Assembly: GCA_964622775.1 (NCBI GenBank)
Contig: CAZUSO010000020.1
Coordinates: forward strand, 1-49,105
Origin: CAZUSO01 sp964622775
GTDB taxonomy: Bacteria; Bacteroidota; Bacteroidia; Chitinophagales; Chitinophagaceae
Length of the DNA stretch: 49,105 nucleotides
Direction: 5' to 3'
Part shown: piece after piece, positions 26,291 to 35,033 of the stretch
Layout of the letters: every line of letters starts with the position of its first letter
How positions within the stretch are numbered: position 1 is the first letter of the stretch
Notes under the pieces: generated by a model
The model's database searches: none
What the model was told of the DNA's origin: nothing
The model's input: the letters and a program-made list of their open reading frames with translations, nothing else
Translations under genes and position numbers: made by a program

Positions 26291-27798
26291 ATTTTTTCGG
26301 GTGGCACCACTATCCAGCTGTGCCCGTCTTTTGCGATTAAGGCTTCGGCATCTTCCGGCCCCTGCGTGCCCGCTTCGTAATTCGGGAAATTGACGGAGGG
26401 ATTCGCTTCCCATGAATTGATAACCGGCATGACCGCTTTCCACGCGGCTTCTACCTGGTCGGCACGCATGAACAGCGTAGAGTCACCTTCCATAATATCC
26501 AGCAATAAAGTTTCGTAGGCTTCGGGCGTTCCTGAAGCAGAAGATGCGTTGTAGTTGAACTGCATATCCACGGGATAAAGAACCATTTTAAGCCCGGGGC
26601 GCTTTGCCTGGAAGCGCATACAGATGCCCATGTGGGGCTGTATGCTAAAGATAAGGCGGTTGGGCTGCCAGTTCATGATGGCCTCCGCCGGAAAAGACTG
26701 GTGCGGAACCGGGCGGAATTGTATCGTGATAATGGAAATCGTTTCATTCATGCGCTTACCGGTACGGAGATAAAAAGGCACGCCATGCCATCTCCAGTTA
26801 TCAATAAACAGCTTTACGGCGGCAAATGTTTCTTTGGCAGAATTTGTATTAACATCAGGCTCCTGGCGATATCCTTTTACCTTTTTCCCTTCTATCCACC
26901 CGGGGCCGTATTGCCCCCGCACCGCATACTGATGCACTTCGTCGGGTCGTATTTTCCGCAGGGCATTCAGCACATCCACTTTACGGTTGCGCACTTCGTC
27001 GGCTTCAAAAGAAACGGGCGGCTCCATGGCAATTAAGCAAAGCAGCTGTAGTAAATGGTTTTGTATCATATCGCGCAGCGCACCGGCGGTTTCGTAATAA
27101 TTTCCCCTGTTCTCCACTCCCAGTTGCTCCGCTACCGTTATCTGGACGCTATCCACATAGTTGCGGTTCCATGTAGGCTCAAACAGGGCATTGGCGAAAC
27201 GGAAAGCCAGGATATTCTGCACCGTTTCTTTCCCGAGATAATGGTCGATGCGGTAAATCTGCGATTCATCAAAAATGGTATGCAGCAGGTCGTTCAGGTG
27301 CCTGGCGCTTTCCAGGTCGTGTCCGAAAGGCTTTTCCACTACGATACGGCTTCTCAGCTTATTTTCGGCAAGCCCGGCCGCCGCTATCTTCACGGCAATT
27401 TCTTCAAACGAATCAGGCGGAACAGCGAGGTAAAAAATGCGGTTGGCCGTGGTGCCCCACTTTTGTTCCAGGGCCGCTATCTGTTTTGTTAGGGCGGAGT
27501 AGGTGGCGCTGCTGCCAAATTCCCCTTTCTGGTAGGTAAGACATTTTTCAAAACGTTCCCATTCGCTTTTTTTTGATTTTCCTCTTCGTGAAAATTTATC
27601 TACACCTTCATGAAAATGCTGCTGGAATGCTTTCCCTGCCATCTTGCTATGCCCTACGCCAATGACCGCAAAATCATCCGGCATCCATTTATCCAAGTAG
27701 AGATTGTAAATAGCAGGTATCAGTTTCCGCCAGGTTAAATCGCCTGTTGCGCCCAAAATGATAAGAATGGTTGGTGGTATCTTTATTGTCGGTTCCAT
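26287..27798 (-). CDS. zwf: Glucose-6-phosphate 1-dehydrogenase
   Basis: 503-aa NAD(P)+-dependent enzyme for the first, NADPH-producing step of the oxidative pentose phosphate pathway. The Rossmann motif is GATGDLTWRK (16-25; the family usually has GASGDLAKRK), and the substrate-binding/catalytic motif RIDHYLGKETVQN is at about 180-192. VVEKPFGHDLESA and the C-terminal domain with WRWHGVPFYLRTGKRM are complete. The ATG at 27798 lies 1 nt past the gnd stop codon; an upstream open frame to 27873 lies within gnd and is rejected. It is coupled to pgl by an ATGA overlap. Confidence 0.97.
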   Translation of the reverse strand: MEPTIKIPPTILIILGATGDLTWRKLIPAIYNLYLDKWMPDDFAVIGVGHSKMAGKAFQQHFHEGVDKFSRRGKSKKSEWERFEKCLTYQKGEFGSSATYSALTKQIAALEQKWGTTANRIFYLAVPPDSFEEIAVKIAAAGLAENKLRSRIVVEKPFGHDLESARHLNDLLHTIFDESQIYRIDHYLGKETVQNILAFRFANALFEPTWNRNYVDSVQITVAEQLGVENRGNYYETAGALRDMIQNHLLQLLCLIAMEPPVSFEADEVRNRKVDVLNALRKIRPDEVHQYAVRGQYGPGWIEGKKVKGYRQEPDVNTNSAKETFAAVKLFIDNWRWHGVPFYLRTGKRMNETISIITIQFRPVPHQSFPAEAIMNWQPNRLIFSIQPHMGICMRFQAKRPGLKMVLYPVDMQFNYNASSASGTPEAYETLLLDIMEGDSTLFMRADQVEAAWKAVMPVINSWEANPSVNFPNYEAGTQGPEDAEALIAKDGHSWIVVPPEKI

Positions 27799-27799
27799 G

Positions 27800-29221
27800 T
27801 TATTGTTGCTGATGCCAGTGTGTGTGAAAAATACCTTTTCGTTCATCATTCCGTTCGTAGGTATGTGCGCCAAAATAATCGCGCTGCGCCTGTATCAAAT
27901 TAGCCGGTAGCCAGCCGCTACGGTAGCTGTCGTAATAGGCTAATGAGCTCATCATTGCCGGAAGCGGAATACCGGTTTCTGCCGCCACCTGAATGACTTT
28001 GCGCATTCCGGTCTGCGATTGCATTAGTTTCTCAGCAATTGGATTGTCCAGTAAAAGATTGGATAAATCCGGTTGTTGGGAAAAGGCAGCATAAATATCT
28101 TCCAGTAAAGATGCGCGAATGATGCAACCACCTCTCCATATCATGGCAATGTTTTCCGGTTTCAGGTGATACTCATATTTTTCAGAAGCTGCGTGCAGCA
28201 GCGCCATACCCTGCGCATAGGTGGTAATCATGGAAAAATAAAGCGTCTGCTCCAGCCATGCAATCAGTTTTGTTTTGTCGCCATCAAATTTAATTTCAGA
28301 ATTGCCATGCTGCCGCTGTATAGCCTCACGTTCTTTTTTATATGCCGACAAATCACGCATGGAAACCGCAATGTCAATAGCGGGTACCGGCACCTGCAAG
28401 TGCATCGCGTCTTCGGAAGTCCAGCCACCGGTACCATTCTGGCGGGCGCTGTCGAGAATCATATCAATAAGCCGGTTGCCCGTCAGCTCATCCTCCTGCG
28501 CAAAAATATCGGCTGTTATTTCTATCAGGTAGGAATGCAGCATGCCTTCATTCCATTTCGAAAAAACATAATGCAGTTCATCATTATCTAAGTTGCCCGC
28601 TTTCTTCAGCAAATGATACGCTTCGGCAATCACCTGCATGAATCCGTATTCAATGCCGTTGTGCACCATTTTTACATAGTGCCCGGCGGAGCCTGGTCCC
28701 AGCCAGGTTACGCAAGGTTTTCCGTTAACCTTAGCTGCTATAGCCTCCAACATCGGGGCTATGCGTTGGTATGTTTGCTCTGCACCGCCCGGCATGATGC
28801 TGGGCCCGTACCGTGCGCCCGACTCCCCTCCGGAAATGCCTACGCCGGTAAAATGAATATTTGCCTTTGCCAGCTCCCCGCTTCTCCTGTCCGTATCGCT
28901 GAAGTGAGAATTGCCCCAATCCATCAGTAAATCATTTTCAGCTAAAAAAGGCTTTAGCTCCACAATGACCTCGTCTACGATTTTTCCGGCAGGTACCAGC
29001 AAGATAATCATCCGAGGGCTTTTCAGCGATTTCAAAAATGCATCTAGTTGTGATGTAGCAAATATCTTCCGTTCTTCTGTTTCTTTCATCAGCAATTCTA
29101 CCTGCGAATTGTTTTTATCAAAACAGGCAATGCTGTACCCGTGGTCATTCATATTGAGTACCAAGTTGCGCCCCATTGTACCCAGTCCAATCACGCCGTA
29201 ATCATAATGTTGTTCTGCCAT
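27800..29221 (-). CDS. gnd: 6-phosphogluconate dehydrogenase, decarboxylating
   Basis: 473-aa enzyme oxidising 6-phosphogluconate to ribulose 5-phosphate with CO2 release and NADPH formation. N-terminal nucleotide fold GVIGLGTMGRNLVLNMNDHG, substrate loop GISGGESGARYGPSIMPGG (about 127-145), catalytic VKMVHNGIEYG (Lys and Asn at about 183-190), and the C-terminal signature IQAQRDYFGAHTYER (near 445-460) that closes over the partner subunit's active site. Length is normal for the long-chain, homodimeric form. It lies 24 nt after the HAD gene and 1 nt before zwf, and is transcribed from P2. Confidence 0.97.
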   Translation of the reverse strand: MAEQHYDYGVIGLGTMGRNLVLNMNDHGYSIACFDKNNSQVELLMKETEERKIFATSQLDAFLKSLKSPRMIILLVPAGKIVDEVIVELKPFLAENDLLMDWGNSHFSDTDRRSGELAKANIHFTGVGISGGESGARYGPSIMPGGAEQTYQRIAPMLEAIAAKVNGKPCVTWLGPGSAGHYVKMVHNGIEYGFMQVIAEAYHLLKKAGNLDNDELHYVFSKWNEGMLHSYLIEITADIFAQEDELTGNRLIDMILDSARQNGTGGWTSEDAMHLQVPVPAIDIAVSMRDLSAYKKEREAIQRQHGNSEIKFDGDKTKLIAWLEQTLYFSMITTYAQGMALLHAASEKYEYHLKPENIAMIWRGGCIIRASLLEDIYAAFSQQPDLSNLLLDNPIAEKLMQSQTGMRKVIQVAAETGIPLPAMMSSLAYYDSYRSGWLPANLIQAQRDYFGAHTYERNDERKGIFHTHWHQQQ

Positions 29222-29245
29222 CTTGCTATTTTTATCTTGCTATGA

Positions 29246-29878
29246 TTATTGTTTGACTTGTGCCAGCGCAAAGCCAAGTGTTTTCAATTGTTTCTTCGTA
29301 TCTTCCAATTCCTGATGATGTATGCCGTGCATACCCAAGCCCTGCGCCACTTCTACAAACATAAGCCGGTCATCAATATAGATGGCATGTTCAGGAAGCG
29401 TTTGCGAAATGTCTATCGCCATGCGGAATATATCTTCGTCTGGTTTACGGAAATGCACAAAGCAGGAAGAAACAAAAGCATCAAATAATTCATTCAGCTT
29501 AAATTGATTTATCCGGTAGTTATTCAATTCTCTTCCTTCATTGCTCACAGCAATTACTTTGAGCCGGTACTCCTTTTTAATTTCTTTGAAAAAATTAAAA
29601 GTATCAGGATAAGCAAGCGATTGGTTGAACATAAACGCCGTAAAATCTTCTTCGGAAAAATTTCTTTTCTCATAAAAGACAACACGCTTCAAATATTCGT
29701 GGAGCGTCAGTTTGCCTTCCTCATACGTATCAAACGTAAGGTGATGCCGTTCATTCACTTCTTCACTATTCAATTTGAAATATGCTACTGTACTATCGCG
29801 TGCTTCGTGCCCCCATCCATTGGAGAGCAATATGCCGCCTATATCGAGGAATAGGGTTGTGATTTTTTTATTTTGCAT
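29246..29878 (-). CDS. HAD-superfamily hydrolase
   Basis: 210-aa phosphatase-like protein of the YihX/epoxide-hydrolase-like HAD subfamily. Motif I is LFLDIGGILL (nucleophile Asp about 11; the second Asp of DxD is replaced, as in related DxGN/DxGG enzymes), motif II VIAVSNEG (about 108-115), motif III Lys in FRKPDEDIF, and motif IV YIDDRLMFVEVAQGLGM. A helical cap lies between motifs I and II. It sits between tal/pgi (14-nt gap) and gnd (24-nt gap) in the pentose phosphate operon, so a sugar phosphate such as glucose 1-phosphate is a reasonable substrate guess, by inference only. Confidence 0.9.
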   Translation of the reverse strand: MQNKKITTLFLDIGGILLSNGWGHEARDSTVAYFKLNSEEVNERHHLTFDTYEEGKLTLHEYLKRVVFYEKRNFSEEDFTAFMFNQSLAYPDTFNFFKEIKKEYRLKVIAVSNEGRELNNYRINQFKLNELFDAFVSSCFVHFRKPDEDIFRMAIDISQTLPEHAIYIDDRLMFVEVAQGLGMHGIHHQELEDTKKQLKTLGFALAQVKQ

Positions 29879-29892
29879 GATGCCTTTAAAAA

Positions 29893-32754
29893 TTAAACGT
29901 ATTGTTTGTTCGCTTCTTTGATTAATGGATACAGTATATCAAGTCCTGCGTCAATATCTTTCCCCAAATGAATACGGATGACCCGTCGTCCTTTGTTGTC
30001 AAGCGAACGGAAATCGCCTAAAGCCTGTGCCTGGTGTAAAGTGGCAAATCCAAATTTTTCACCGGGAATGGCAATGTCTTCCTGTTCATCTCCGGTCAGT
30101 AAAATATACAGCCCCGTATCAGGGCCACCCTTATGCAATTGCCCTGTAGAATGCAGGTAACGCGGGCCATTCAGCAGCGTAGTTGCAATCTTTAGCTCAT
30201 CTCTCATTTGCTGCCGCCATGCTTGCAAAATATTATTGCGATGCTCAGTCATCAGGAAATAAGGTAATAGTGCAATGTAATCGCCGGGCTTTGCCAGTTC
30301 CGTAAAGTCGTTGATAAACGCTGCTGTGGATTTGTAATGATTGGTAGCAAGCTGTGCAGTTTTCATTCCACCATAAATGGAAACAGGCTCCAGATTCCAG
30401 GACGGTTCAGCTTTTTTAAACGCACCCTTTTTACTCCAGCCTTCAAGCAATTGTTTCGTATTAGCTTTGCTTTCTTCCACGTTAGGTTGGTCGAAAGGAT
30501 TGATACCAATCACTATGCCCGCAATAACTACTGCTATTTCCCAGCGATAATATTCGCCGCCTAATGCCATTTTATTGGCTACTTTAATCCTCACTACCGG
30601 GTGCCCGGCTGCTTCAAGCGCCTGTATTTTTTTATCGTCGGCTTTATTATCATCGGAAGGCAGGTATATGTGCATAAATATCCTGTCCGCTCCGTACACT
30701 TCAGCTTCGCCGGGCAATTCACCATTTACAGGAATCAATCCCTGTCCTTCTTTGCCCGTGCTTTCGGCCAGCAATTGCTCTACCCAATAACCGAAAGAGC
30801 TGAGGGAAGAAGACAACACAAATGTTACCTTATCACGTCCGAGCCTTTGGCAAATACCTAAAGCAACGCCCAGGCTGATGCCGGGATTATCGGCTGCGGG
30901 AATACTATCACAACTGTTTTCCATTTGTTGGGCACTTGACAGAAAAGCGTTGATATCTACGCCAGATAAAGCCATAGGCAACAACCCAAAATCGGACAAT
31001 ACCGAATAGCGGCCTCCCAAACCGGAAACATTGAGGAAAACTTTTCTGAACTGATATTGTTCCGCTATGTCCACTAACGGCGTACCGGCATCGGTAATGG
31101 CTACAAAATTATTTCCGGGCTTATTGTTGTTGTTCCGCTCCAGTTGATGATAGAAATAGCGGAAGAAGCTCAGGGTTTCTTCCGTATTGCCCGATTTACT
31201 GGCAACGATAAAAAGTGTTTTGTCTATGCTGATATTTTTTTCTACTTCCAATATAGCGTCAGGGTCTGTGTTGTCCAGCACCAGCAATTGAAGATAACCA
31301 TTGACCGTACCGAAAGTTTCGCGTGCCACTTCTGAGCATAAGCTGCTTCCACCCATACCCAGCAACACTGCATATTTGTAGCCTTCTTCTTTCATTTGCA
31401 ACGCAAATGAAAGAAGCTCGTTCGCATTTTCTGTGAAATTGTCCGGCAGGTTCAGCCAGTCCAGGCGTTGCTTTATTTCTTTTGTTTGCTGCGTATCTGC
31501 TTTCCAGAGATAAGGGTCTTTTGCAAAAAGAAGCCTTCCTGTTTTCCTTGTATCCATCACGGCATACGCAGCATTTATTGCAGCTTCTAATTTGCCATAG
31601 CTGATGTGTTGCGACGAAGCTTCGTCGCCCAATATTTTTATTCTTTTGTCTGCAAGGTTACTGATTGACTTATCATAAGCATCTGTAAATTTCCGGATGC
31701 CTTCATTTTCCAATTGCTGTGTTATAAAATCTATATCGATGCCCAACGCTTTAATGTCGGCAAACACTTGTTCTGCCTGTTCTATTCCTTCTTCAATTGC
31801 ATCTTTTTGTAAATTTCCGTGGTCGGCAAAAGCCGCAATAGTGGCTTCGGGCAATGTGTTCACGGTATTTTCACCAATCAATGATTCTACATACCTAAGG
31901 TCACCATGCAATGGGTCTTTGTTGCCGGTGCTTGCCCATAAAGGTCGTTGCACATGCGCCTCTTTAGCTTCCAGCTCTTTCCATATCCCGCTGCTGAAAA
32001 TTTGTTTGAAACGTTGATATGATAAACGCGCGGTAGCAATTCCTGCTTTGCCGAATAGCAACTCCGGACGGTTAACAGTTTTGGTTCCTTCGGTAGCAAT
32101 AATGTGCTGCCCAATTAACTCGTCACAAAGCGTATCAATCCTGCTGATGAAAATACTTGCAACAGAAACAATATTATTTACAGGTTTGTCTTCGGCAATT
32201 CGGCGTTCAATGGCACGGATATAAGCTTCGGCCACTTCGGCATATCTTTCCCTGGAAAAAAGCAGCGTGATATTGATACGGATTCCCTCGTATAATAATT
32301 GTTCAATGGCGGGAATGCCTTCGCGCGTGCCCGGTATTTTAATCATACAATTCGGACGTGCTACTGCGTTGAATAACCTGCATGCTTCCTGCATAGTACC
32401 TTCTGCATCGCGTGCCAGGTAAGGCGACACCTCCAGGCTGACAAAGCCATCCGTGCCTCCCGATTGCTCATATACCGGCTTCAAAATATCACAGGCATCC
32501 TGTACGTCTTTTATAGTAAGCGCATCATAAATCTGCAATGGGCTTTTGCCTTTTTCTACAAGTGCTGTAATCTGTTCATCATAATCACGGCTGTCCTCAA
32601 TTGCTTTATTGAAAATAGCCGGATTGGAAGTAATGCCGCGTAACCCTTGCTCTGTCACTCTTTTATTCAACTCGCCATTGGTAATCGTTTTCCTTGTAAG
32701 GTCGTCTAACCAATAACTCTGACCGAAGTTTATCAGGTCTGTTAATGTATTCAT
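29893..32754 (-). CDS. Bifunctional transaldolase / glucose-6-phosphate isomerase
   Basis: 953-aa fusion of two pentose phosphate/glycolytic enzymes. Residues 1 to about 365 are transaldolase: NFGQSYWLDDLTR, GITSNPAIFNKAI, and the Schiff-base lysine in CMIKIPGTREGIPAIE (about 139). Residues about 375-953 are phosphoglucose isomerase with two SIS-type lobes: LLGMGGSSLCSEVARETFG (about 457), IVASKSGNTEETLSFF, and the later FGYWVEQLLAESTGKEGQG and HLGKD.DAG end. Such tal-pgi fusions are known in Bacteroidota and a few other phyla. It is the first gene of an operon (then HAD, gnd, zwf, pgl) under regulon promoter P2, with a leader of about 60 nt. Both domains keep their catalytic residues as far as can be read. 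Confidence 0.95.
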   Translation of the reverse strand: MNTLTDLINFGQSYWLDDLTRKTITNGELNKRVTEQGLRGITSNPAIFNKAIEDSRDYDEQITALVEKGKSPLQIYDALTIKDVQDACDILKPVYEQSGGTDGFVSLEVSPYLARDAEGTMQEACRLFNAVARPNCMIKIPGTREGIPAIEQLLYEGIRINITLLFSRERYAEVAEAYIRAIERRIAEDKPVNNIVSVASIFISRIDTLCDELIGQHIIATEGTKTVNRPELLFGKAGIATARLSYQRFKQIFSSGIWKELEAKEAHVQRPLWASTGNKDPLHGDLRYVESLIGENTVNTLPEATIAAFADHGNLQKDAIEEGIEQAEQVFADIKALGIDIDFITQQLENEGIRKFTDAYDKSISNLADKRIKILGDEASSQHISYGKLEAAINAAYAVMDTRKTGRLLFAKDPYLWKADTQQTKEIKQRLDWLNLPDNFTENANELLSFALQMKEEGYKYAVLLGMGGSSLCSEVARETFGTVNGYLQLLVLDNTDPDAILEVEKNISIDKTLFIVASKSGNTEETLSFFRYFYHQLERNNNNKPGNNFVAITDAGTPLVDIAEQYQFRKVFLNVSGLGGRYSVLSDFGLLPMALSGVDINAFLSSAQQMENSCDSIPAADNPGISLGVALGICQRLGRDKVTFVLSSSLSSFGYWVEQLLAESTGKEGQGLIPVNGELPGEAEVYGADRIFMHIYLPSDDNKADDKKIQALEAAGHPVVRIKVANKMALGGEYYRWEIAVVIAGIVIGINPFDQPNVEESKANTKQLLEGWSKKGAFKKAEPSWNLEPVSIYGGMKTAQLATNHYKSTAAFINDFTELAKPGDYIALLPYFLMTEHRNNILQAWRQQMRDELKIATTLLNGPRYLHSTGQLHKGGPDTGLYILLTGDEQEDIAIPGEKFGFATLHQAQALGDFRSLDNKGRRVIRIHLGKDIDAGLDILYPLIKEANKQYV

Positions 32755-32817
32755 CTCGTTCTGTTTTTAGGTATGATTGCTTTCTAATTTTCTAAAGCGA
32801 ATGGATTTTTACAATGA

Positions 32818-32883
32818 TAAAGGTGAGTCTATTGCTAATAAGTATTATTACACAAATACAGCAAAGCATTACATCTTTCACAG
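32818..32883 (-). promoter_or_regulatory. Regulon promoter P2 (tal/pgi-HAD-gnd-zwf-pgl operon)
   Basis: Minus strand: box 1 CTGTGAAAGATGTAA (32883-32869), 14 nt, box 2 TGTGTAATAAT (32854-32844), 19 nt, ACCTTTA (32824-32818). The spacing is identical to the other copies. It lies about 64 bp before the tal/pgi ATG and is divergent from P3, with 44 nt between the two first boxes. Confidence 0.8.
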
Positions 32884-32927
32884 GTTTTGCCGAGGCATAT
32901 AAAAAGGAAGGAGTAATTCTTTATAAT

Positions 32928-32993
32928 ATGTGAATCCCGCAACTCTTTTCCGGCAATGTGTAACATCCGCGTTATTCAAAGCATGCACCTTTG
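32928..32993 (+). promoter_or_regulatory. Regulon promoter P3 (faces a gene-free stretch)
   Basis: Plus strand: box 1 ATGTGAATCCCGCAA (32928-32942), 14 nt, box 2 TGTGTAACATC (32957-32967), 19 nt, ACCTTTG (32987-32993). Box 1 is the weakest of the eight in its right half, but box 2, the -7-like element and all spacings agree. No protein gene follows on this strand; see the candidate small RNA. Confidence 0.65.
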
Positions 32994-32998
32994 TATTG

Positions 32999-33110
32999 TG
33001 TATTAAAAGAATCATAACGATTGTTTGCCATAGTATAAATGAACTATAGAGTATAGCATCCGGATCCGGGCAATAAAAAAGACAGGAAATATACCTGTCT
33101 TCTCTTATTT
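32999..33110 (+). ncRNA. Candidate small RNA, about 110 nt
   Basis: Promoter P3 points into this stretch, which holds no open frame longer than a few codons and ends in a strong hairpin (AAGACAGG / CCTGTCTT, 33079-33101) followed by a T-rich tail. Inside are two further pairing possibilities: ATAGT / ACTAT around 33031-33050, and the palindrome CCGGATCCGG at 33060-33069. A short transcript with its own promoter and terminator is the simplest reading. The start is estimated from the -7-like element; no known RNA family is recognised. The other reading is that the hairpin serves only the csbD gene on the opposite strand. Confidence 0.45.
33073..33101 (-). terminator. Terminator of csbD-1 (probably bidirectional)
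   Basis: Stem AAGACAGG / CCTGTCTT with a 7-nt loop. Read on the minus strand it is followed by TTTTTT (33078-33073), an ideal terminator 55 bp after the csbD-1 stop. On the plus strand the tail is TCTTATTTAT, weaker but plausible. Confidence 0.85.
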
Positions 33111-33155
33111 ATAGGGGCCATAAAAACTATAAAGTCATTTTTGGAAACGCATGGT

Positions 33156-33380
33156 TTATACCTTTTCGGGCATGCCTTTTTTAATGATGTTGATCACCTC
33201 TTCCTGTTTTTTATTCAGCCGGGTTTCTACTCTTCCAAGTAATTCCTGTTCTTTACCTGCTTCAAACTTCAGGTCTGTATCGGTAAGCTGCGGAAATTTT
33301 TCTTTCAGCACTTTGGACTGGGCAGCCCAGTTTCCTGTAATCTTAAAGCCTTCTGCAACTTTATTCTGTTCATTCTTCAT
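33156..33380 (-). CDS. CsbD-family stress protein (copy 1)
   Basis: 74-aa small hydrophilic protein of the CsbD family, whose founding member is part of the Bacillus subtilis general stress response. The signature is FKITGNWAAQSKVLKEKFPQ followed by LTDTDLKFEAGKEQELLGR and a helical, lysine-rich end. The start at 33380 is chosen because the 14 residues upstream lie in the leader just after P4. The second copy at 35983-36207 is about 60% identical by eye and has an almost parallel promoter. The molecular function of the family is not known. Transcribed alone from P4. Confidence 0.88.
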   Translation of the reverse strand: MKNEQNKVAEGFKITGNWAAQSKVLKEKFPQLTDTDLKFEAGKEQELLGRVETRLNKKQEEVINIIKKGMPEKV

Positions 33381-33419
33381 CTTAATATAATTTAGCTTTG
33401 TGAATAAATTTTCACAGCA

Positions 33420-33485
33420 CAAAGGTCTGTTGTTTCTATCGCTTCGTTATTACACAGCCGGATAAAAGTGTTACATCATTCACAC
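33420..33485 (-). promoter_or_regulatory. Regulon promoter P4 (csbD-1)
   Basis: Minus strand: box 1 GTGTGAATGATGTAA (33485-33471), 14 nt, box 2 TGTGTAATAAC (33456-33446), 19 nt, ACCTTTG (33426-33420). This copy equals the consensus. The leader that follows contains GTGAAAAT..ATTCAC, able to fold and shared with P2 and P7. Confidence 0.82.
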
Positions 33486-33546
33486 TTATGAATACTTTAA
33501 ATTCTTTCTGTCAGGTTTAAAAGTCCGGCTCCTGCAATGATTCGTG

Positions 33547-34656
33547 CTATTCCCGGCCCAGTTTTTTCAGCATCCTGGCGTGTTCCAGGATTGCCCGGAT
33601 AAACGAAGGTTGCGTATGGTAGGGCAGCCCGTATGTAGTGATCGTGGATTTGATGATCGGCGCCAGTTTACGGTAATGAACATGGCAAACGCCGGTAAAT
33701 AAATGGTGCTCTATCTGGTAATTAAGTCCGCCGATAAACCATGATAATAAGCGGTTGCCCTGCGCAAAGTCCGTTGTATTCATGACTTCATGTATCGCCC
33801 AGCTGTTTTCCATACGCCGCTTCCCATCTACAGATATTGGTAATGAATAAGAAGAGGATTGCATTACGTGAGAAGGCTGAAAAACACAGGATAAAAACAG
33901 GCCTGCCGTAAAATGCATGGTCAAAAATCCCGCCACTACCAGGTACCAGGGCATGCCGGAAAAGAGGACCGGCAAAACCATTATATAGCCATAATAGATT
34001 ATTTTGTACAGGGTGATCTGCCCAAGCGCCTTATTGGTGGAAACCTTTTGCTTGACAAGGAGGTTGTAATGCCTGTAATGATATACCTGCCGGTAATCTT
34101 TTACCGTCATCCAGAATAGGGTTGCCATCATATAAAACAGCCAGGCGTAAATGTATTGGTAACGATGAAACCGGTAGCGCGGCTTATGAGGGGAAAGGCG
34201 GAGAAATACACTATTGTCAATATCGTCGTCCAGTCCGTCGATATTGGTGTAGGTGTGGTGCAAAATATTGTGCTGTATACGCCACGTAACGGAATAGCCG
34301 CCTATGGCATCAAGAATATGACTGAGAAAATTGTTAACCTTTTTGTTAGAAGAGTAGGTGCCATGATTGGCATCGTGCATGATAGAGGTGCCTATGCCGC
34401 TGATGCCGGCCGCCATACATAGCCACAGCGCGAAAAACAGCCACGTATTGCCGGCTGTCATACCGGTAACCATTAAAAGATAGGGCACTAAATAAAGCAG
34501 CAGCATTACAGCCGTTTTTACCCACATCTCGCGGTTGGCAAAGGGAGAAATATTATTTGATTCAAAATAATGATGCACTCTTGAAACTACGGCGTCGTAA
34601 AAGCTGTTTTCACCTTTAGGCGCAAAGCGGACAATATCTAATTTTTCTGTATTCAC
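33547..34656 (-). CDS. Membrane fatty acid desaturase
   Basis: 369-aa integral membrane di-iron enzyme that introduces a double bond into acyl chains, of the acyl-lipid/front-end (linoleoyl-CoA-like) family. The three histidine boxes are HDANHG (about 93-98), HNILHH (about 127-132) and QIEHHLF (about 313-319, with the front-end type Gln in place of the first His). Membrane segments at about 50-90 and 205-260 surround the boxes. It is a single-gene unit with regulon promoter P5, but the promoter lies about 266 bp upstream of the ATG, giving an unusually long leader. A role in adapting membrane fluidity under stress fits the context (inference). Confidence 0.93.
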   Translation of the reverse strand: MNTEKLDIVRFAPKGENSFYDAVVSRVHHYFESNNISPFANREMWVKTAVMLLLYLVPYLLMVTGMTAGNTWLFFALWLCMAAGISGIGTSIMHDANHGTYSSNKKVNNFLSHILDAIGGYSVTWRIQHNILHHTYTNIDGLDDDIDNSVFLRLSPHKPRYRFHRYQYIYAWLFYMMATLFWMTVKDYRQVYHYRHYNLLVKQKVSTNKALGQITLYKIIYYGYIMVLPVLFSGMPWYLVVAGFLTMHFTAGLFLSCVFQPSHVMQSSSYSLPISVDGKRRMENSWAIHEVMNTTDFAQGNRLLSWFIGGLNYQIEHHLFTGVCHVHYRKLAPIIKSTITTYGLPYHTQPSFIRAILEHARMLKKLGRE

Positions 34657-34921
34657 GAAAATATCCTTTTGTTAAAGGCCATTGTTTTTTCAATTTTATC
34701 CCTGAAATAATTCCATGCCAAATGGTACGTTTCATAAATACAATTGTTTCTATTACCTGTATATACGACTCAAAGGACGTACCTATAAACAGGAGGTTGA
34801 AAAATGACCCTGTTATCACAATTGTTTTATGTAAATGTTGCACTGCATGTTTTTTATTCTTGTTGTGATGGAATGAATTTTAATTCGCCTGGGGAATGAT
34901 TGTAATAATATTATTATACCA

Positions 34922-34987
34922 CAAAGGTGGGCATATTCCAACAGGTAAACATTACATAATTTCGGCAATAAATTACATCATTCACAC
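34922..34987 (-). promoter_or_regulatory. Regulon promoter P5 (desaturase)
   Basis: Minus strand: box 1 GTGTGAATGATGTAA (34987-34973), 14 nt, box 2 TATGTAATGTT (34958-34948), 19 nt, ACCTTTG (34928-34922). It is divergent from P6, with 46 nt between the two first boxes. Confidence 0.8.
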
Positions 34988-35033
34988 ATCTCTGCTGTGC
35001 CGCATTTATTTTTAAACCTATATATACAAAAAG

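Noticed and set aside
34616..34843. 75-codon minus-strand ORF in the desaturase leader
   Set aside because: It overlaps the desaturase start out of frame, has no recognisable domain and no promoter of its own. It is better explained as chance within a long leader.
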